From Rhodospirillaceae bacterium CCH5-H10 (GTDB lineage Bacteria > Pseudomonadota > Alphaproteobacteria > Reyranellales > Reyranellaceae): a stretch of DNA of 11,480 nt. The position numbers and the translations under genes were made by a program. The stretch is taken from the NCBI GenBank assembly GCA_001557035.1, contig LSKJ01000104.1, forward strand, positions 1-11,480, in the 5' to 3' direction. Positions 1 to 8,584 of the stretch are shown here, piece by piece; the first letter of the stretch is position 1; each line of letters starts with the position of its first letter. The notes below the pieces were generated by a model. It was not told the DNA's origin and made no database searches. It saw only the letters and a program-made list of their open reading frames with translations.

Positions 1-832
1 GCCCGGTCACGCCGTAATCGACGACGCGCACGAATTCGAGGCGCGAGAAATCGGTGAACGGCCGCACGCGGACGCTGCCTTCGCTGGTCTCCACGACCTC
101 CCCGACGGGGATGCCCACCGGAAAGCTGCCGCCATGGCCGGAAGTCACGATACGGTCGCCGGTCTGAACGCCTGCGACGCCCTGCAGCAGGGCGAGGCGA
201 AGCCGGGGTGAATTGTCGCCGGCCAGAATGGCCCGTTCGCGCGTGCGCTCGACCAGAACCGGCAGGCGTGAGTTGACGTCGGTCACGAAGAGGACGCGCG
301 AGCTGTTCTCACCCACTTCGGCGATGCGGCCGGCCAGCCCCTCGCCGGTCACGACGGCCTGCCCCGGTGCGACCCCGACCCGGCGACCGACATTCAGCAG
401 GGCGCCGCGCATGTAGGCACTGACGCTGTCGCCGACGAGACGGGCGGTGATGAAGGAGGCCTCGGGCCCCTCCCGGAACCTGGCAAGGCTGCGCAGGCCC
501 TCGTTCTCGTTCTCGAGACGCCGCGCGGCGGTCTGCCAGGCGAGCAGCCGGGCATTCTCTTCGCGCAGGCGGGCGTTCTCTTCACGCAATGAGGCGAATT
601 CACGAAGATCGGCGATGGCCCGGTTGGCGTAGGCGGCCGGCCGGGCGATGGCCTCCAGGACCGGACTCGCGACATCGAGCGCCAGCACGCGGGCATGTTC
701 GACCAGGACGGTATCGGCCTTGCCGACCAGCATGATGCCGAAGGCGGCGATCACGAGCAGGCCGAGGGCAAAGCGCTGCACCACCGTGCGCACCTGGCCC
801 GCGACTACCTCGAAGTCGTCCCGAATCGCCAT
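1..832 (-). CDS. mreC: Rod-shape-determining protein MreC, partial (C-terminus beyond left edge)
   Basis: MreC is the bitopic periplasmic scaffold that links MreB filaments to the elongation peptidoglycan synthases. The 277 visible residues show the family layout. A short cytoplasmic N-terminus precedes one membrane helix (about residues 20-37, rich in L, V, I, A and G). A coiled coil follows (about 73-117, with the repeat REENARLREENARL), and then the beta-rich MreC core starts at about residue 125, with GRRVGVAPGQAV and VTGEGLAGRI. The start is the ATG at 832: an in-frame TAG lies five codons upstream and no other in-frame ATG intervenes. AGGA is only 2 nt from the start, so the ribosome site is poor and coupling to mreB is plausible. 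It sits 41 bp downstream of mreB on the same strand, the usual mreBC order. Family members are about 280-370 residues, so the missing end could be short or substantial. The identification is firm. Confidence 0.95.
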   Translation of the reverse strand, partial: MAIRDDFEVVAGQVRTVVQRFALGLLVIAAFGIMLVGKADTVLVEHARVLALDVASPVLEAIARPAAYANRAIADLREFASLREENARLREENARLLAWQTAARRLENENEGLRSLARFREGPEASFITARLVGDSVSAYMRGALLNVGRRVGVAPGQAVVTGEGLAGRIAEVGENSSRVLFVTDVNSRLPVLVERTRERAILAGDNSPRLRLALLQGVAGVQTGDRIVTSGHGGSFPVGIPVGEVVETSEGSVRVRPFTDFSRLEFVRVVDYGVTG

Positions 833-873
833 TTCCTGCCCATTCTAACCCAAGCGGGCGGCGGCGCGGCCTG

Positions 874-2106
<1,233 letters not shown>

Positions 2107-2445
2107 TCAGGCGCTCGCCAGCCGGCGCTCCTGCCGTTCGAGCCAGGCCACGACATCGGCGCGGCGCCCGGCCTCGATATGCGCCCATTGATGCGACTTC
2201 AGCTCCTCGCCCTTTCCAGAGCGCCAGTATTCCTTCACCACGAGCATCGTCCAGGGCGCAATGCCGGTCGCGCGTCCCGTGGTGACCTCGACGGTGAAGC
2301 CATGGCTGGCGCCGGCGTAAGAGTGCCGTTCGCGCTGCCATTCGACGCCGTCGATGCTCCACGACGTCTTCAGCGCACGCGTCGTCCCCGGTTCGAGCAG
2401 GCGATCGACGATGCGAAAGAACGACGCGTCGCCGATCTTGCGCAC
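2107..2445 (-). CDS. Conserved-looking hypothetical protein, 112 aa, last gene of the dehydrogenase operon
   Basis: I do not recognise this protein. It is small and soluble-looking, with no signal peptide or membrane helix. It has six tryptophans (29, 36, 65, 74, 87, 101) and a charged, probably helical C-terminus (about 92-110, containing WLERQERRLA). The middle (about 24-71) alternates in a way that suggests beta strands, so a small beta-barrel or cystatin-like fold is possible, but this is a guess. The start is inferred as the GTG at 2445, whose G is the last base of the acyl-CoA dehydrogenase stop (TAGTG). This gives coupled translation and no intergenic gap. The open frame continues further upstream, but that part lies inside the dehydrogenase gene and reads as Arg/Pro/His-rich nonsense. 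The context suggests an accessory role for the upstream dehydrogenase, without direct evidence. Confidence 0.75.
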   Translation of the reverse strand: MRKIGDASFFRIVDRLLEPGTTRALKTSWSIDGVEWQRERHSYAGASHGFTVEVTTGRATGIAPWTMLVVKEYWRSGKGEELKSHQWAHIEAGRRADVVAWLERQERRLASA

Positions 2446-3596
2446 TAGAGGCCCATCATCTTGGCGATGGTGTTGCGCTGGATGTCGTTGGTGCCGCCGC
2501 CGATCGAGCCGACGCGGACGTCGCGGAACAGGCGCTGGATGTCGTGCGCCATCGTGTAGCCGGCGCCGCCCATGATCTCCATGGCGAGATGGGCGCACTT
2601 GAACTCGCCGTCGGTGCCCTGGATCTTGGCGATTGCCGTCTCCTCGACGGGATCGAGGCCGGCATCGAGCATGTCGGCGAGGCGATAGGTCAAAGCCTGC
2701 GTCGTACGCAGCGCGATGCGCATGTCGGCGAACTTGTGCTGGATCGCCTGGAACTTCGAGATCGGCTGGCCGAACTGGATGCGTTCCTGGGCAAAGCGCT
2801 TGGCGTACTCGATGGCGAAATGCATGTTGCCGCAGGCCTGCGCCGCGAGGCACAGGCGCTCGAGATTCAGTCCCTTCATCAAACCGGACCAGCCGCGATT
2901 CTCCTCGCCGATCACATGATCGGCCGGCACGAACACACCATCGAAGAAGATCTCGTTGGCGTGCGTGGTGCGCCGACCGAGCGTCGGCAGCGGCTGCATC
3001 GTGAGGCCGGCCGCGCGGGCATCGACCCAGAACAGGGTCACGCCCTTGTGCCGCGCCTCGCTGTCGGTCTTGGCGACCACCATGAGGTAGTCCGCGACAT
3101 GCGCGGCGCTGATGTAGAGCTTCTGCCCGGTGATCCGATAGCCGTTGCCGTCGCGCACCGCGCGCGTCTTGATGCCCGACGCATCCGAGCCGGTGTCGGG
3201 CTCGGACAGCGCGAAGGCCGACTTGAGTTTGCCGGCACAGATCTCCGGCAGGTAGCGCCGCCGCAGATGCTCGCCCGCCGTGAGCTGCAGGTGCATGCCG
3301 CCATACACGACGGTCGGCAGGTAGAGCGAGGACGCGCCGCTGTAGTGACGCGCCAGCGCCTCGACCAGCACGACGAGATCCTTGCGGCTGCCGCCCATGC
3401 CGCCATAGGCGGGATCGTAGGGCAGCGCCATGTAGCCCGCTTCCGCCAGCGCATCGAAGGCGGCGTGCGGGAACGCCGACTCCTCGTCGAGCTTGCGGAT
3501 GTCTTCCGCCGGCAGCACGCGGGCCAGCAGTTCGGCGACGTTGCGTCGGATCAGGACCTGCTCGTCGGTCAGGCCGAACTCGTCGAGTGTGCTCAT
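2445..3596 (-). CDS. Acyl-CoA dehydrogenase family protein (isovaleryl/long-chain-type catalytic Glu)
   Basis: This is an FAD flavoprotein expected to form a 2,3-double bond in an acyl-CoA thioester, passing electrons to electron-transfer flavoprotein. At 383 residues it has normal length. The N-terminal helical domain is followed by the FAD/substrate motif FALSEPDTGSD (128-138) and KLYIS (159-163). The C-terminal helical domain contains RIQFGQPISKFQAIQHKFADM (272-292) and the closing segment IGGGTNDIQRN (365-375). The position that holds the catalytic Glu in medium-chain enzymes is Gly367 here. A Glu is instead present in LNLERL (Glu246), where isovaleryl-CoA and long-chain dehydrogenases carry theirs. 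Catalysis is therefore plausible, and the substrate may be branched or long. The ATG at 3596 is one base after the stop of the upstream microprotein (TGAAATG). The substrate cannot be named from sequence. Confidence 0.93.
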   Translation of the reverse strand: MSTLDEFGLTDEQVLIRRNVAELLARVLPAEDIRKLDEESAFPHAAFDALAEAGYMALPYDPAYGGMGGSRKDLVVLVEALARHYSGASSLYLPTVVYGGMHLQLTAGEHLRRRYLPEICAGKLKSAFALSEPDTGSDASGIKTRAVRDGNGYRITGQKLYISAAHVADYLMVVAKTDSEARHKGVTLFWVDARAAGLTMQPLPTLGRRTTHANEIFFDGVFVPADHVIGEENRGWSGLMKGLNLERLCLAAQACGNMHFAIEYAKRFAQERIQFGQPISKFQAIQHKFADMRIALRTTQALTYRLADMLDAGLDPVEETAIAKIQGTDGEFKCAHLAMEIMGGAGYTMAHDIQRLFRDVRVGSIGGGTNDIQRNTIAKMMGL

Positions 3597-3597
3597 T

Positions 3598-3690
3598 TCA
3601 CTTGGGCTTCGTGTCCTGGCGGTAGAGGTAGTAGGCCCAGCCGCCGACAGCGGCGAGTGCGACGAAGACGAGGATTTCGTAGAGGGACAT
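3598..3690 (-). CDS. 30-residue single-pass membrane microprotein
   Basis: This ORF begins MSLYEILVFVALAAVGGWAY and ends in a short charged tail, RQDTKPK. Residues about 5-23 form one strongly hydrophobic helix followed by Arg24, Lys28 and Lys30, which fits a bitopic membrane protein with a cytoplasmic C-terminus. It exactly fills the space between two genes: its ATG is 2 nt after the alcohol dehydrogenase stop (TGATCATG), and its stop is 1 nt before the acyl-CoA dehydrogenase start (TGAAATG). That fit, plus a composition unlike random GC-rich frames, argues that it is translated. There is no clear Shine-Dalgarno sequence, so translation would depend on coupling. The function is unknown; it might tether or modulate one of the neighbouring enzymes. 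The alternative is a spacer with a chance hydrophobic frame, which I consider less likely. Confidence 0.72.
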   Translation of the reverse strand: MSLYEILVFVALAAVGGWAYYLYRQDTKPK

Positions 3691-3692
3691 GA

Positions 3693-4793
3693 TCAGTCGA
3701 ACACCACGACGCCGCGCGCGACTTCGCCCGCCATCATGCGCTTGAAGCCCTCGTTGATCTCGTCGAGCCGGTAGGTGCGGCTGATCAGGCCGTCGATGTT
3801 CAGGCGCTTGTTCATGTAGTGATCGACCAGCACCGGGAAATCGAGGTCGGGCCGCACCGAGCCATAGAAGGTGCCGCTCATCGTCTTCTCGCCGAACACC
3901 ATCATCATCGGCGAATACTGAGCCTTCACCGTGGCCGCCGAGATGCCGACCGCGACGCCATGGCCACCCGGCGCCAGCGCGTCGAAGGCCAGCGCCTGCG
4001 TGGCGCCGACCGACACCGCGTCGAAGGAGTAGTCGACGCCCAGACCGCCGGTGATCTCCTTCACCTTCCGGACCGGGTCGTTGTCGGTCGCGGTGTTGAT
4101 CGTGTGCGTGGCGCCAAACGTCTTCGCCATCTCGAGCTTGTTGTCGAGGATGTCGGCCGCGATGATCTTCGACGCGCCCGAGAGCATCGCGCCCTGCACG
4201 GCATTGAGTCCGACGCCGCCGCAGCCGATCACCAGCACGGTCGAGCCCGCCTCGATCTTGGCATGACGCGTCACCGCGCCGACACCGGTCGCGACGCAGC
4301 AGCCGACCAGGGCAGCCTGCGCCCACGGCATGTCCTTGCGGATCGGCACCACCATCTCCTCCGGAACCACGACCTCTTCGGCGAAGGTGCCGATGCGCGC
4401 CATCTGGTTGATGCCCTCGCCCTTGTGCTTGAGGCGCAGCGTGCCGTCATGCTGCGCGCCCGGCGGCACGGACGCGCGGCCGATGCAGAGCACCGTGCGG
4501 CCCTGGGAGCAGTAGCGGCAGCGCCCGCAATGGGGGCGGAACGAGAAGATCACGTGGTCGCCCGGCTTCACCGTGGTGACGCCGGGGCCGCATTCCAGGA
4601 TCTCGCCGGCGGCCTCGTGGCCCGGCACGATCGGCATCGGCGAGGGCCAGTCGCCATTCATGATGTGCCAGTCGCTCTGGCAGACGCCCGACGCCTTCAT
4701 CTTCACGCGCACTTCCTGCGCCTTGGGCGGGTCGAGTTCGCACTCCACGACCTGGAGTGGCTCGTTGGGCTTGAACAGAACGGCGGCCTTCAT
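3693..4793 (-). CDS. Zinc-dependent medium-chain alcohol dehydrogenase (class III-like)
   Basis: This enzyme should oxidise an alcohol (or reduce an aldehyde) with NAD. At 366 residues it has typical length. The catalytic zinc ligands are visible as Cys38 (GVCQSD), His59 with Glu60 (PGHE) and Cys165 (VGCCVATG). Ser40 and His43 are placed for the proton relay. Four structural-zinc cysteines follow in the classic spacing (Cys89, 92, 95, 103). The Rossmann motif VIGCGGVG (188-195) is followed by Asp214 at the end of the second strand, which favours NAD over NADP. The ATG at 4793 is preceded by a strong GGAGG 7 nt away. It is the first gene of a four-gene minus-strand operon. Homologues are often labelled Zn-dependent or NDMA-dependent alcohol dehydrogenase. 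The true substrate, and any requirement for a thiol cofactor, are unknown. Confidence 0.95.
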   Translation of the reverse strand: MKAAVLFKPNEPLQVVECELDPPKAQEVRVKMKASGVCQSDWHIMNGDWPSPMPIVPGHEAAGEILECGPGVTTVKPGDHVIFSFRPHCGRCRYCSQGRTVLCIGRASVPPGAQHDGTLRLKHKGEGINQMARIGTFAEEVVVPEEMVVPIRKDMPWAQAALVGCCVATGVGAVTRHAKIEAGSTVLVIGCGGVGLNAVQGAMLSGASKIIAADILDNKLEMAKTFGATHTINTATDNDPVRKVKEITGGLGVDYSFDAVSVGATQALAFDALAPGGHGVAVGISAATVKAQYSPMMMVFGEKTMSGTFYGSVRPDLDFPVLVDHYMNKRLNIDGLISRTYRLDEINEGFKRMMAGEVARGVVVFD

Positions 4794-4836
4794 GCTTTTT
4801 CCTCCCGAAGCGTTGACGACACTATATCATCGCGCC
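4794..4836. promoter_or_regulatory. Divergent promoter region between alcohol dehydrogenase operon and SDR gene
   Basis: Only 43 bp separate two divergent start codons. On the minus strand GGGAGGA (4800-4806) is a strong ribosome site for the alcohol dehydrogenase. On the plus strand no Shine-Dalgarno sequence precedes the SDR start. The only AT-rich element is around 4821-4830 (ACTATATCAT). Read on the plus strand, TATATC (4823-4828) would act as a -10 box placing the transcript start at or next to the ATG, which would give a leaderless mRNA. Read on the minus strand, the same element contains TATAGT, which could serve the other operon. No good -35 box is visible for either direction. The calls here are inference. 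Confidence 0.4.
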
Positions 4837-5595
4837 ATGAGCAAAACCCTCCTGATCACCGGCGGCGCCTCGGGCATCGGCGCCGAGACCGCCCGCCAGG
4901 CCGCGACGCGCGGCTACGCCATCGCCATCAACTACCGGACCCGCGACTCTCAGGCCAAACAGGTCGTGGCCGACATCGAGGCCAGGGGCGGCAAGGCCAT
5001 CGCGCTGCCCGGCGACATGGCGCGCGAGGCCGACATCGTGCGGCTGTTCGAGGAGACCGAGAAGGCGCTGGGGCCGATCACCCATCTGGTGAACAGCGCC
5101 GGCACCAACGGAAAGCGCGGCCGGGTCGACGAATACGATGCCGCGGTGCTGGCCAACCTGTTCGCCACCAACGTCACGGGATTGATGCTGTGCTGCCGCG
5201 AGGCGGCCCGGCGCATGTCGACGAAACACAGCGGCAAGGGCGGCGCGATCGTCAACGTCTCGTCGATGGCGGCGACGCTCGGCGGGCGCCTCGGCTCCTC
5301 GGCCTATGCCGCCAGCAAGGGCGCGGTCGACGCCTTCACCAAGGGCTTCGCCCGCGAGGTCGCATCCGAGGGCATCCGCGTGAACTCGCTGCGACCGGGC
5401 ATGGTGCTGACGGAGATGACTGAGGGCCGGCTGAAGGACGCCGCATTCCGCGCCAACATCGAGAAGTCGATTCCCATGGGCCGCGTCGGCAAATCGGCCG
5501 AGATCGCCGAGGCGGCGCTGTGGCTGCTGTCGGACGAGTCGTCGTTCATCACCGGCGCGATGCTCGATGCGTCGGGTGGAGGATACATTATCTAG
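4837..5595 (+). CDS. Short-chain dehydrogenase/reductase (FabG-like SDR)
   Basis: This is a classical SDR oxidoreductase of 252 residues using NAD(P). The glycine-rich nucleotide motif TGGASGIG spans 8-15. NSAG (86-89) stands in the NNAG position, Asn112 follows in TNVTG, and the Ser-Tyr-Lys catalytic set is Ser143, Tyr157 and Lys161 (YAASK). The closing segment FITGAMLDASGGGYI is typical of the 3-oxoacyl-ACP-reductase/glucose-dehydrogenase-like branch. The ATG at 4837 gives the family's usual N-terminus (MSKTLLITGG). The frame stays open further upstream, but that part lies antisense to the alcohol dehydrogenase and is not protein-like. No Shine-Dalgarno sequence is seen. It faces away from the alcohol dehydrogenase, so the two units may be co-regulated. 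It could act on a hydroxy/keto intermediate, but the substrate is unknown. Confidence 0.94.
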   Translation: MSKTLLITGGASGIGAETARQAATRGYAIAINYRTRDSQAKQVVADIEARGGKAIALPGDMAREADIVRLFEETEKALGPITHLVNSAGTNGKRGRVDEYDAAVLANLFATNVTGLMLCCREAARRMSTKHSGKGGAIVNVSSMAATLGGRLGSSAYAASKGAVDAFTKGFAREVASEGIRVNSLRPGMVLTEMTEGRLKDAAFRANIEKSIPMGRVGKSAEIAEAALWLLSDESSFITGAMLDASGGGYII

Positions 5596-5614
5596 GCGCG
5601 TTCACACGCGCCTA
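5593..5614 (+). repeat. Perfect 8-bp-stem hairpin that includes the SDR stop codon
   Basis: TAGGCGCG (5593-5600) and CGCGCCTA (5607-5614) pair perfectly around the loop TTCACA. The first three bases are the SDR stop codon. There is no T-run after it on the plus strand, so it is not itself an intrinsic terminator. It stands just before one, and may protect the 3' end or be a remnant of a second terminator. Confidence 0.7.
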
Positions 5615-5616
5615 AC

Positions 5617-5652
5617 AAAAAAGAGGCGCCGGTTTCGGCGCCTCTTTCTTTT
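5617..5652. terminator. Bidirectional intrinsic terminator between SDR and ilvC
   Basis: AAGAGGCGCC (5621-5630) pairs with GGCGCCTCTT (5637-5646) around the loop GGTTTC, and A5620-T5647 extends the stem to 11 bp. On the plus strand the stem is followed by TTTCTTTTC. On the minus strand it is followed by six T residues (the complement of 5617-5622). It therefore can stop transcription of the SDR gene from the left and of ilvC from the right, which fits its position between convergent genes. Confidence 0.92.
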
Positions 5653-5716
5653 CTGAACCGCGCGGGCTCTCGCGCTTGGTTACAAGCGCTGCCGCCCGCC
5701 GGTGTACAAGCCGCGC

Positions 5717-6784
<1,068 letters not shown>

Positions 6785-6906
6785 GACAAACCGGCCCCTA
6801 AAAACCAGCCTCGAATCCCGCCTTATCGCATGTCCCATCTGCGCTTCTACATATGGTATGCGTGGCTCCAGGCAACCAAGCCCCGTAGACCCGAGGAAAG
6901 CCCGCT

Positions 6907-7452
6907 ATGTCGTCTCTTCGCCCCCTGTCCGTTCTAGCGCCCCTGGCACTCGCGCTGGTTGCCTGTTCGCAGCCCTCCGACGCGCCGACCAACCCGGCCG
7001 TCGCCATGCCGGGGATCGACTACGCCGTGGAGAACTCGACGCTGCACGGGGCCGCCCGGGCGATGCGCAACCACACCTGGCTGTGGACCCGCACCAACGG
7101 GCCGGCCCAGATCCACTATTCGACGGCGGACGGGCGGGACTTCGTCTGGATGGTCGGCCAGCGCCGCATCTTCCAGGGCCAGTGGATGGTCGAGAACACC
7201 AGCGATTCCAGCGGCCAGCCGATCACCCAGATCTGCCTGCGCTATCCCGGCGTGAATTTCGGCGGGCTGAGCGCCACCCCGACCTGCCGTCCGGCCGGCA
7301 CCTTCCTGGGCGAGATGCAGCAGCGCGAGGGTGGCGACGCCCTGCAGATGAACGGGCGCACCCAGGCGCTGTTCGTGATCGACAAGACGCCGGCCAACCT
7401 GGCCGAGATCGAGGCCCGCGTCGCCTCGATCAAGGGCCTGTCGAACTACTAG
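6907..7452 (+). CDS. Hypothetical lipoprotein
   Basis: I do not recognise the family. The 181-residue product starts with a classic lipoprotein signal: Arg5, then a hydrophobic stretch (about 7-18) and the lipobox LVAC with Cys20. The mature protein should therefore be lipid-anchored, and Ser at position +2 after the Cys predicts outer-membrane sorting by the usual rule. The remaining ~160 residues look like a soluble, mostly beta domain with several tryptophans (W58, W60, W81 and W93) and two cysteines (about 109 and 126) that could form a disulfide. The ATG at 6907 has GAGGA 9 nt upstream. It stands alone on the plus strand between ilvC and the ilvBN-exporter operon, 170 bp from the divergent ilvC start. 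Its stop codon overlaps the exporter gene's stop on the other strand. The coding call is good, the function unknown. Confidence 0.85.
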   Translation: MSSLRPLSVLAPLALALVACSQPSDAPTNPAVAMPGIDYAVENSTLHGAARAMRNHTWLWTRTNGPAQIHYSTADGRDFVWMVGQRRIFQGQWMVENTSDSSGQPITQICLRYPGVNFGGLSATPTCRPAGTFLGEMQQREGGDALQMNGRTQALFVIDKTPANLAEIEARVASIKGLSNY

Positions 7453-8069
7453 CGGTCGAAGGCCAGCTTCAGGCCCAGCAGGCCCAGCGCGCCGCCCATG
7501 AACCGATCGAGCCAGAGCTTGGTTCGCCGGTAGAAGGCGCGCGCCGTCTGGCCCGAAAAGAGCAGCGTCAGCAGGGCGAACCAGCTGAACTCGTTGACCG
7601 CCACGATGGCCAGCACCGCAGCCTCCATCCAGGACGGCATCTGGGCGGGCAGCAGCGAGACGAAGATGCTGCCCATGAAGACCATGACCTTGGGGTTGCT
7701 GAGCTGCAGCAGCAGCGCCTTCAGGAAGCCCTGCCACGCCCCTCCCCGCCCCGCCGACGGATCGGCCTCGGGCAGCGGCGCGCCGGCATGGCGCAGCAGC
7801 ATGTAAGCGAGATAGAGCAGGTAGAGCGCGCCGCCGATGCGGAAGGCGACGTAGAGCCATTCGAAGCGCGCGAACAGGATCTGCAGGCCATAGAGCGCGG
7901 CGGCCGCCCAGGCGACCGCGCCCAGCATCATGGCGAAGGCCGACAGCAGTCCGGCGCGGCGGCCCGAGACTGCTGCAGTCTGGATGACCAGCACGGTGGA
8001 TGGGCCGGGGCTCGCCACGGCCAGCAGGTGGACGACCGCGAGCCCGGCAAGGGCCGCGACGTACTCCAT
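7449..8069 (-). CDS. LysE/RhtB-family amino-acid exporter
   Basis: The 206-residue protein is hydrophobic, with about six membrane segments (roughly 4-24, 39-64, 70-92, 113-140, 147-172 and 188-204). It carries the LysE/RhtB signatures SPGPST (20-25) in the first helix and NPK (125-127) before the fourth. Relatives pump amino acids such as lysine, homoserine, threonine or leucine out of the cell using the proton gradient. Its ATG is only 2 nt after the ilvN stop (TAGGCATG), so it is almost certainly cotranscribed with ilvBN. That suggests export of a branched-chain amino acid or a related intermediate, although the substrate cannot be read from the sequence. The ribosome site is weak (GAGG about 11 nt upstream), consistent with coupling. 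The gene converges on the lipoprotein gene, sharing the palindrome CTAG as both stop codons. Confidence 0.93.
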   Translation of the reverse strand: MEYVAALAGLAVVHLLAVASPGPSTVLVIQTAAVSGRRAGLLSAFAMMLGAVAWAAAALYGLQILFARFEWLYVAFRIGGALYLLYLAYMLLRHAGAPLPEADPSAGRGGAWQGFLKALLLQLSNPKVMVFMGSIFVSLLPAQMPSWMEAAVLAIVAVNEFSWFALLTLLFSGQTARAFYRRTKLWLDRFMGGALGLLGLKLAFDR

Positions 8070-8071
8070 GC

Positions 8072-8584
8072 CTAGAGCGCCTCGCCGCCGCGCGACATGG
8101 CGACGATGCCGGTGCGGCCGACATCGACCAGACCCAGCGTCTCCATCAGGCCGATGAAGGTCTGCACCTTGTCGCTGTTGCCCGTGACCTCGAACACGAA
8201 GGAATCGGACTTGGCGTCGATCACCTTGGCGCGGAACACGTCAGCCAAGCGCAGCGCCTCGACGCGCTTCTCGCCGACGCCCTTCACCTTGACCAGCGCC
8301 AGCTCGCGCTCGATGTGCGGGCCCTCTACCGTGAGGTCGCGCACGCGATAGACCGGCACGAGACGGTCGAGCTGCGCCTTGATCTGCTCGATGATCATCG
8401 GCGTGCCCTTGGTCACGATGGTGATGCGCGACTGGCTTTCCTTCGCGTTGGTCTCCGCGACGGTCAGGCTCTCGATGTTGTAGCCGCGGCCCGAGAAGAG
8501 GCCGACCACGCGCGCGAGGATGCCCGGCTCGTTGGCCACCAGGACGGAGATGGTGTGGGCAACCACAGACGTATCCTTGCTCAC
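8072..8584 (-). CDS. ilvN: Acetolactate synthase small (regulatory) subunit
   Basis: This regulatory subunit activates the IlvB catalytic subunit and confers valine feedback inhibition. It has 170 residues with an N-terminal ACT domain (about 10-85, starting HTISVLVANEPGILARVVGL) and a C-terminal domain (about 95-165) with DSFVFEVTGNSDKVQTFI. Asn18, Gly21 and Asn36 correspond by alignment to positions in E. coli IlvH where changes give valine resistance (N11, G14 and N29). All three are unchanged, so feedback inhibition is expected. The start is the GTG at 8584, which overlaps the ilvB stop as GTGA (4-nt overlap), a translational-coupling arrangement that fits equal production of both subunits. 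The frame stays open far upstream, but that is antisense-quality sequence inside ilvB. Confidence 0.96.
   Translation of the reverse strand: MSKDTSVVAHTISVLVANEPGILARVVGLFSGRGYNIESLTVAETNAKESQSRITIVTKGTPMIIEQIKAQLDRLVPVYRVRDLTVEGPHIERELALVKVKGVGEKRVEALRLADVFRAKVIDAKSDSFVFEVTGNSDKVQTFIGLMETLGLVDVGRTGIVAMSRGGEAL

Noticed and set aside
4813..4818. TTGACG upstream of the SDR gene as a -35 box
   Set aside because: It is only 4 nt from the TATATC box and about 18 nt from the ATG, so there is no usable -10 box at the right distance.
3819..5423. A long plus-strand open frame (about 534 codons) across the alcohol dehydrogenase and SDR genes
   Set aside because: It is antisense to one real gene and out of frame with the other, and its translation is low-complexity Arg/His/Gly-rich sequence.
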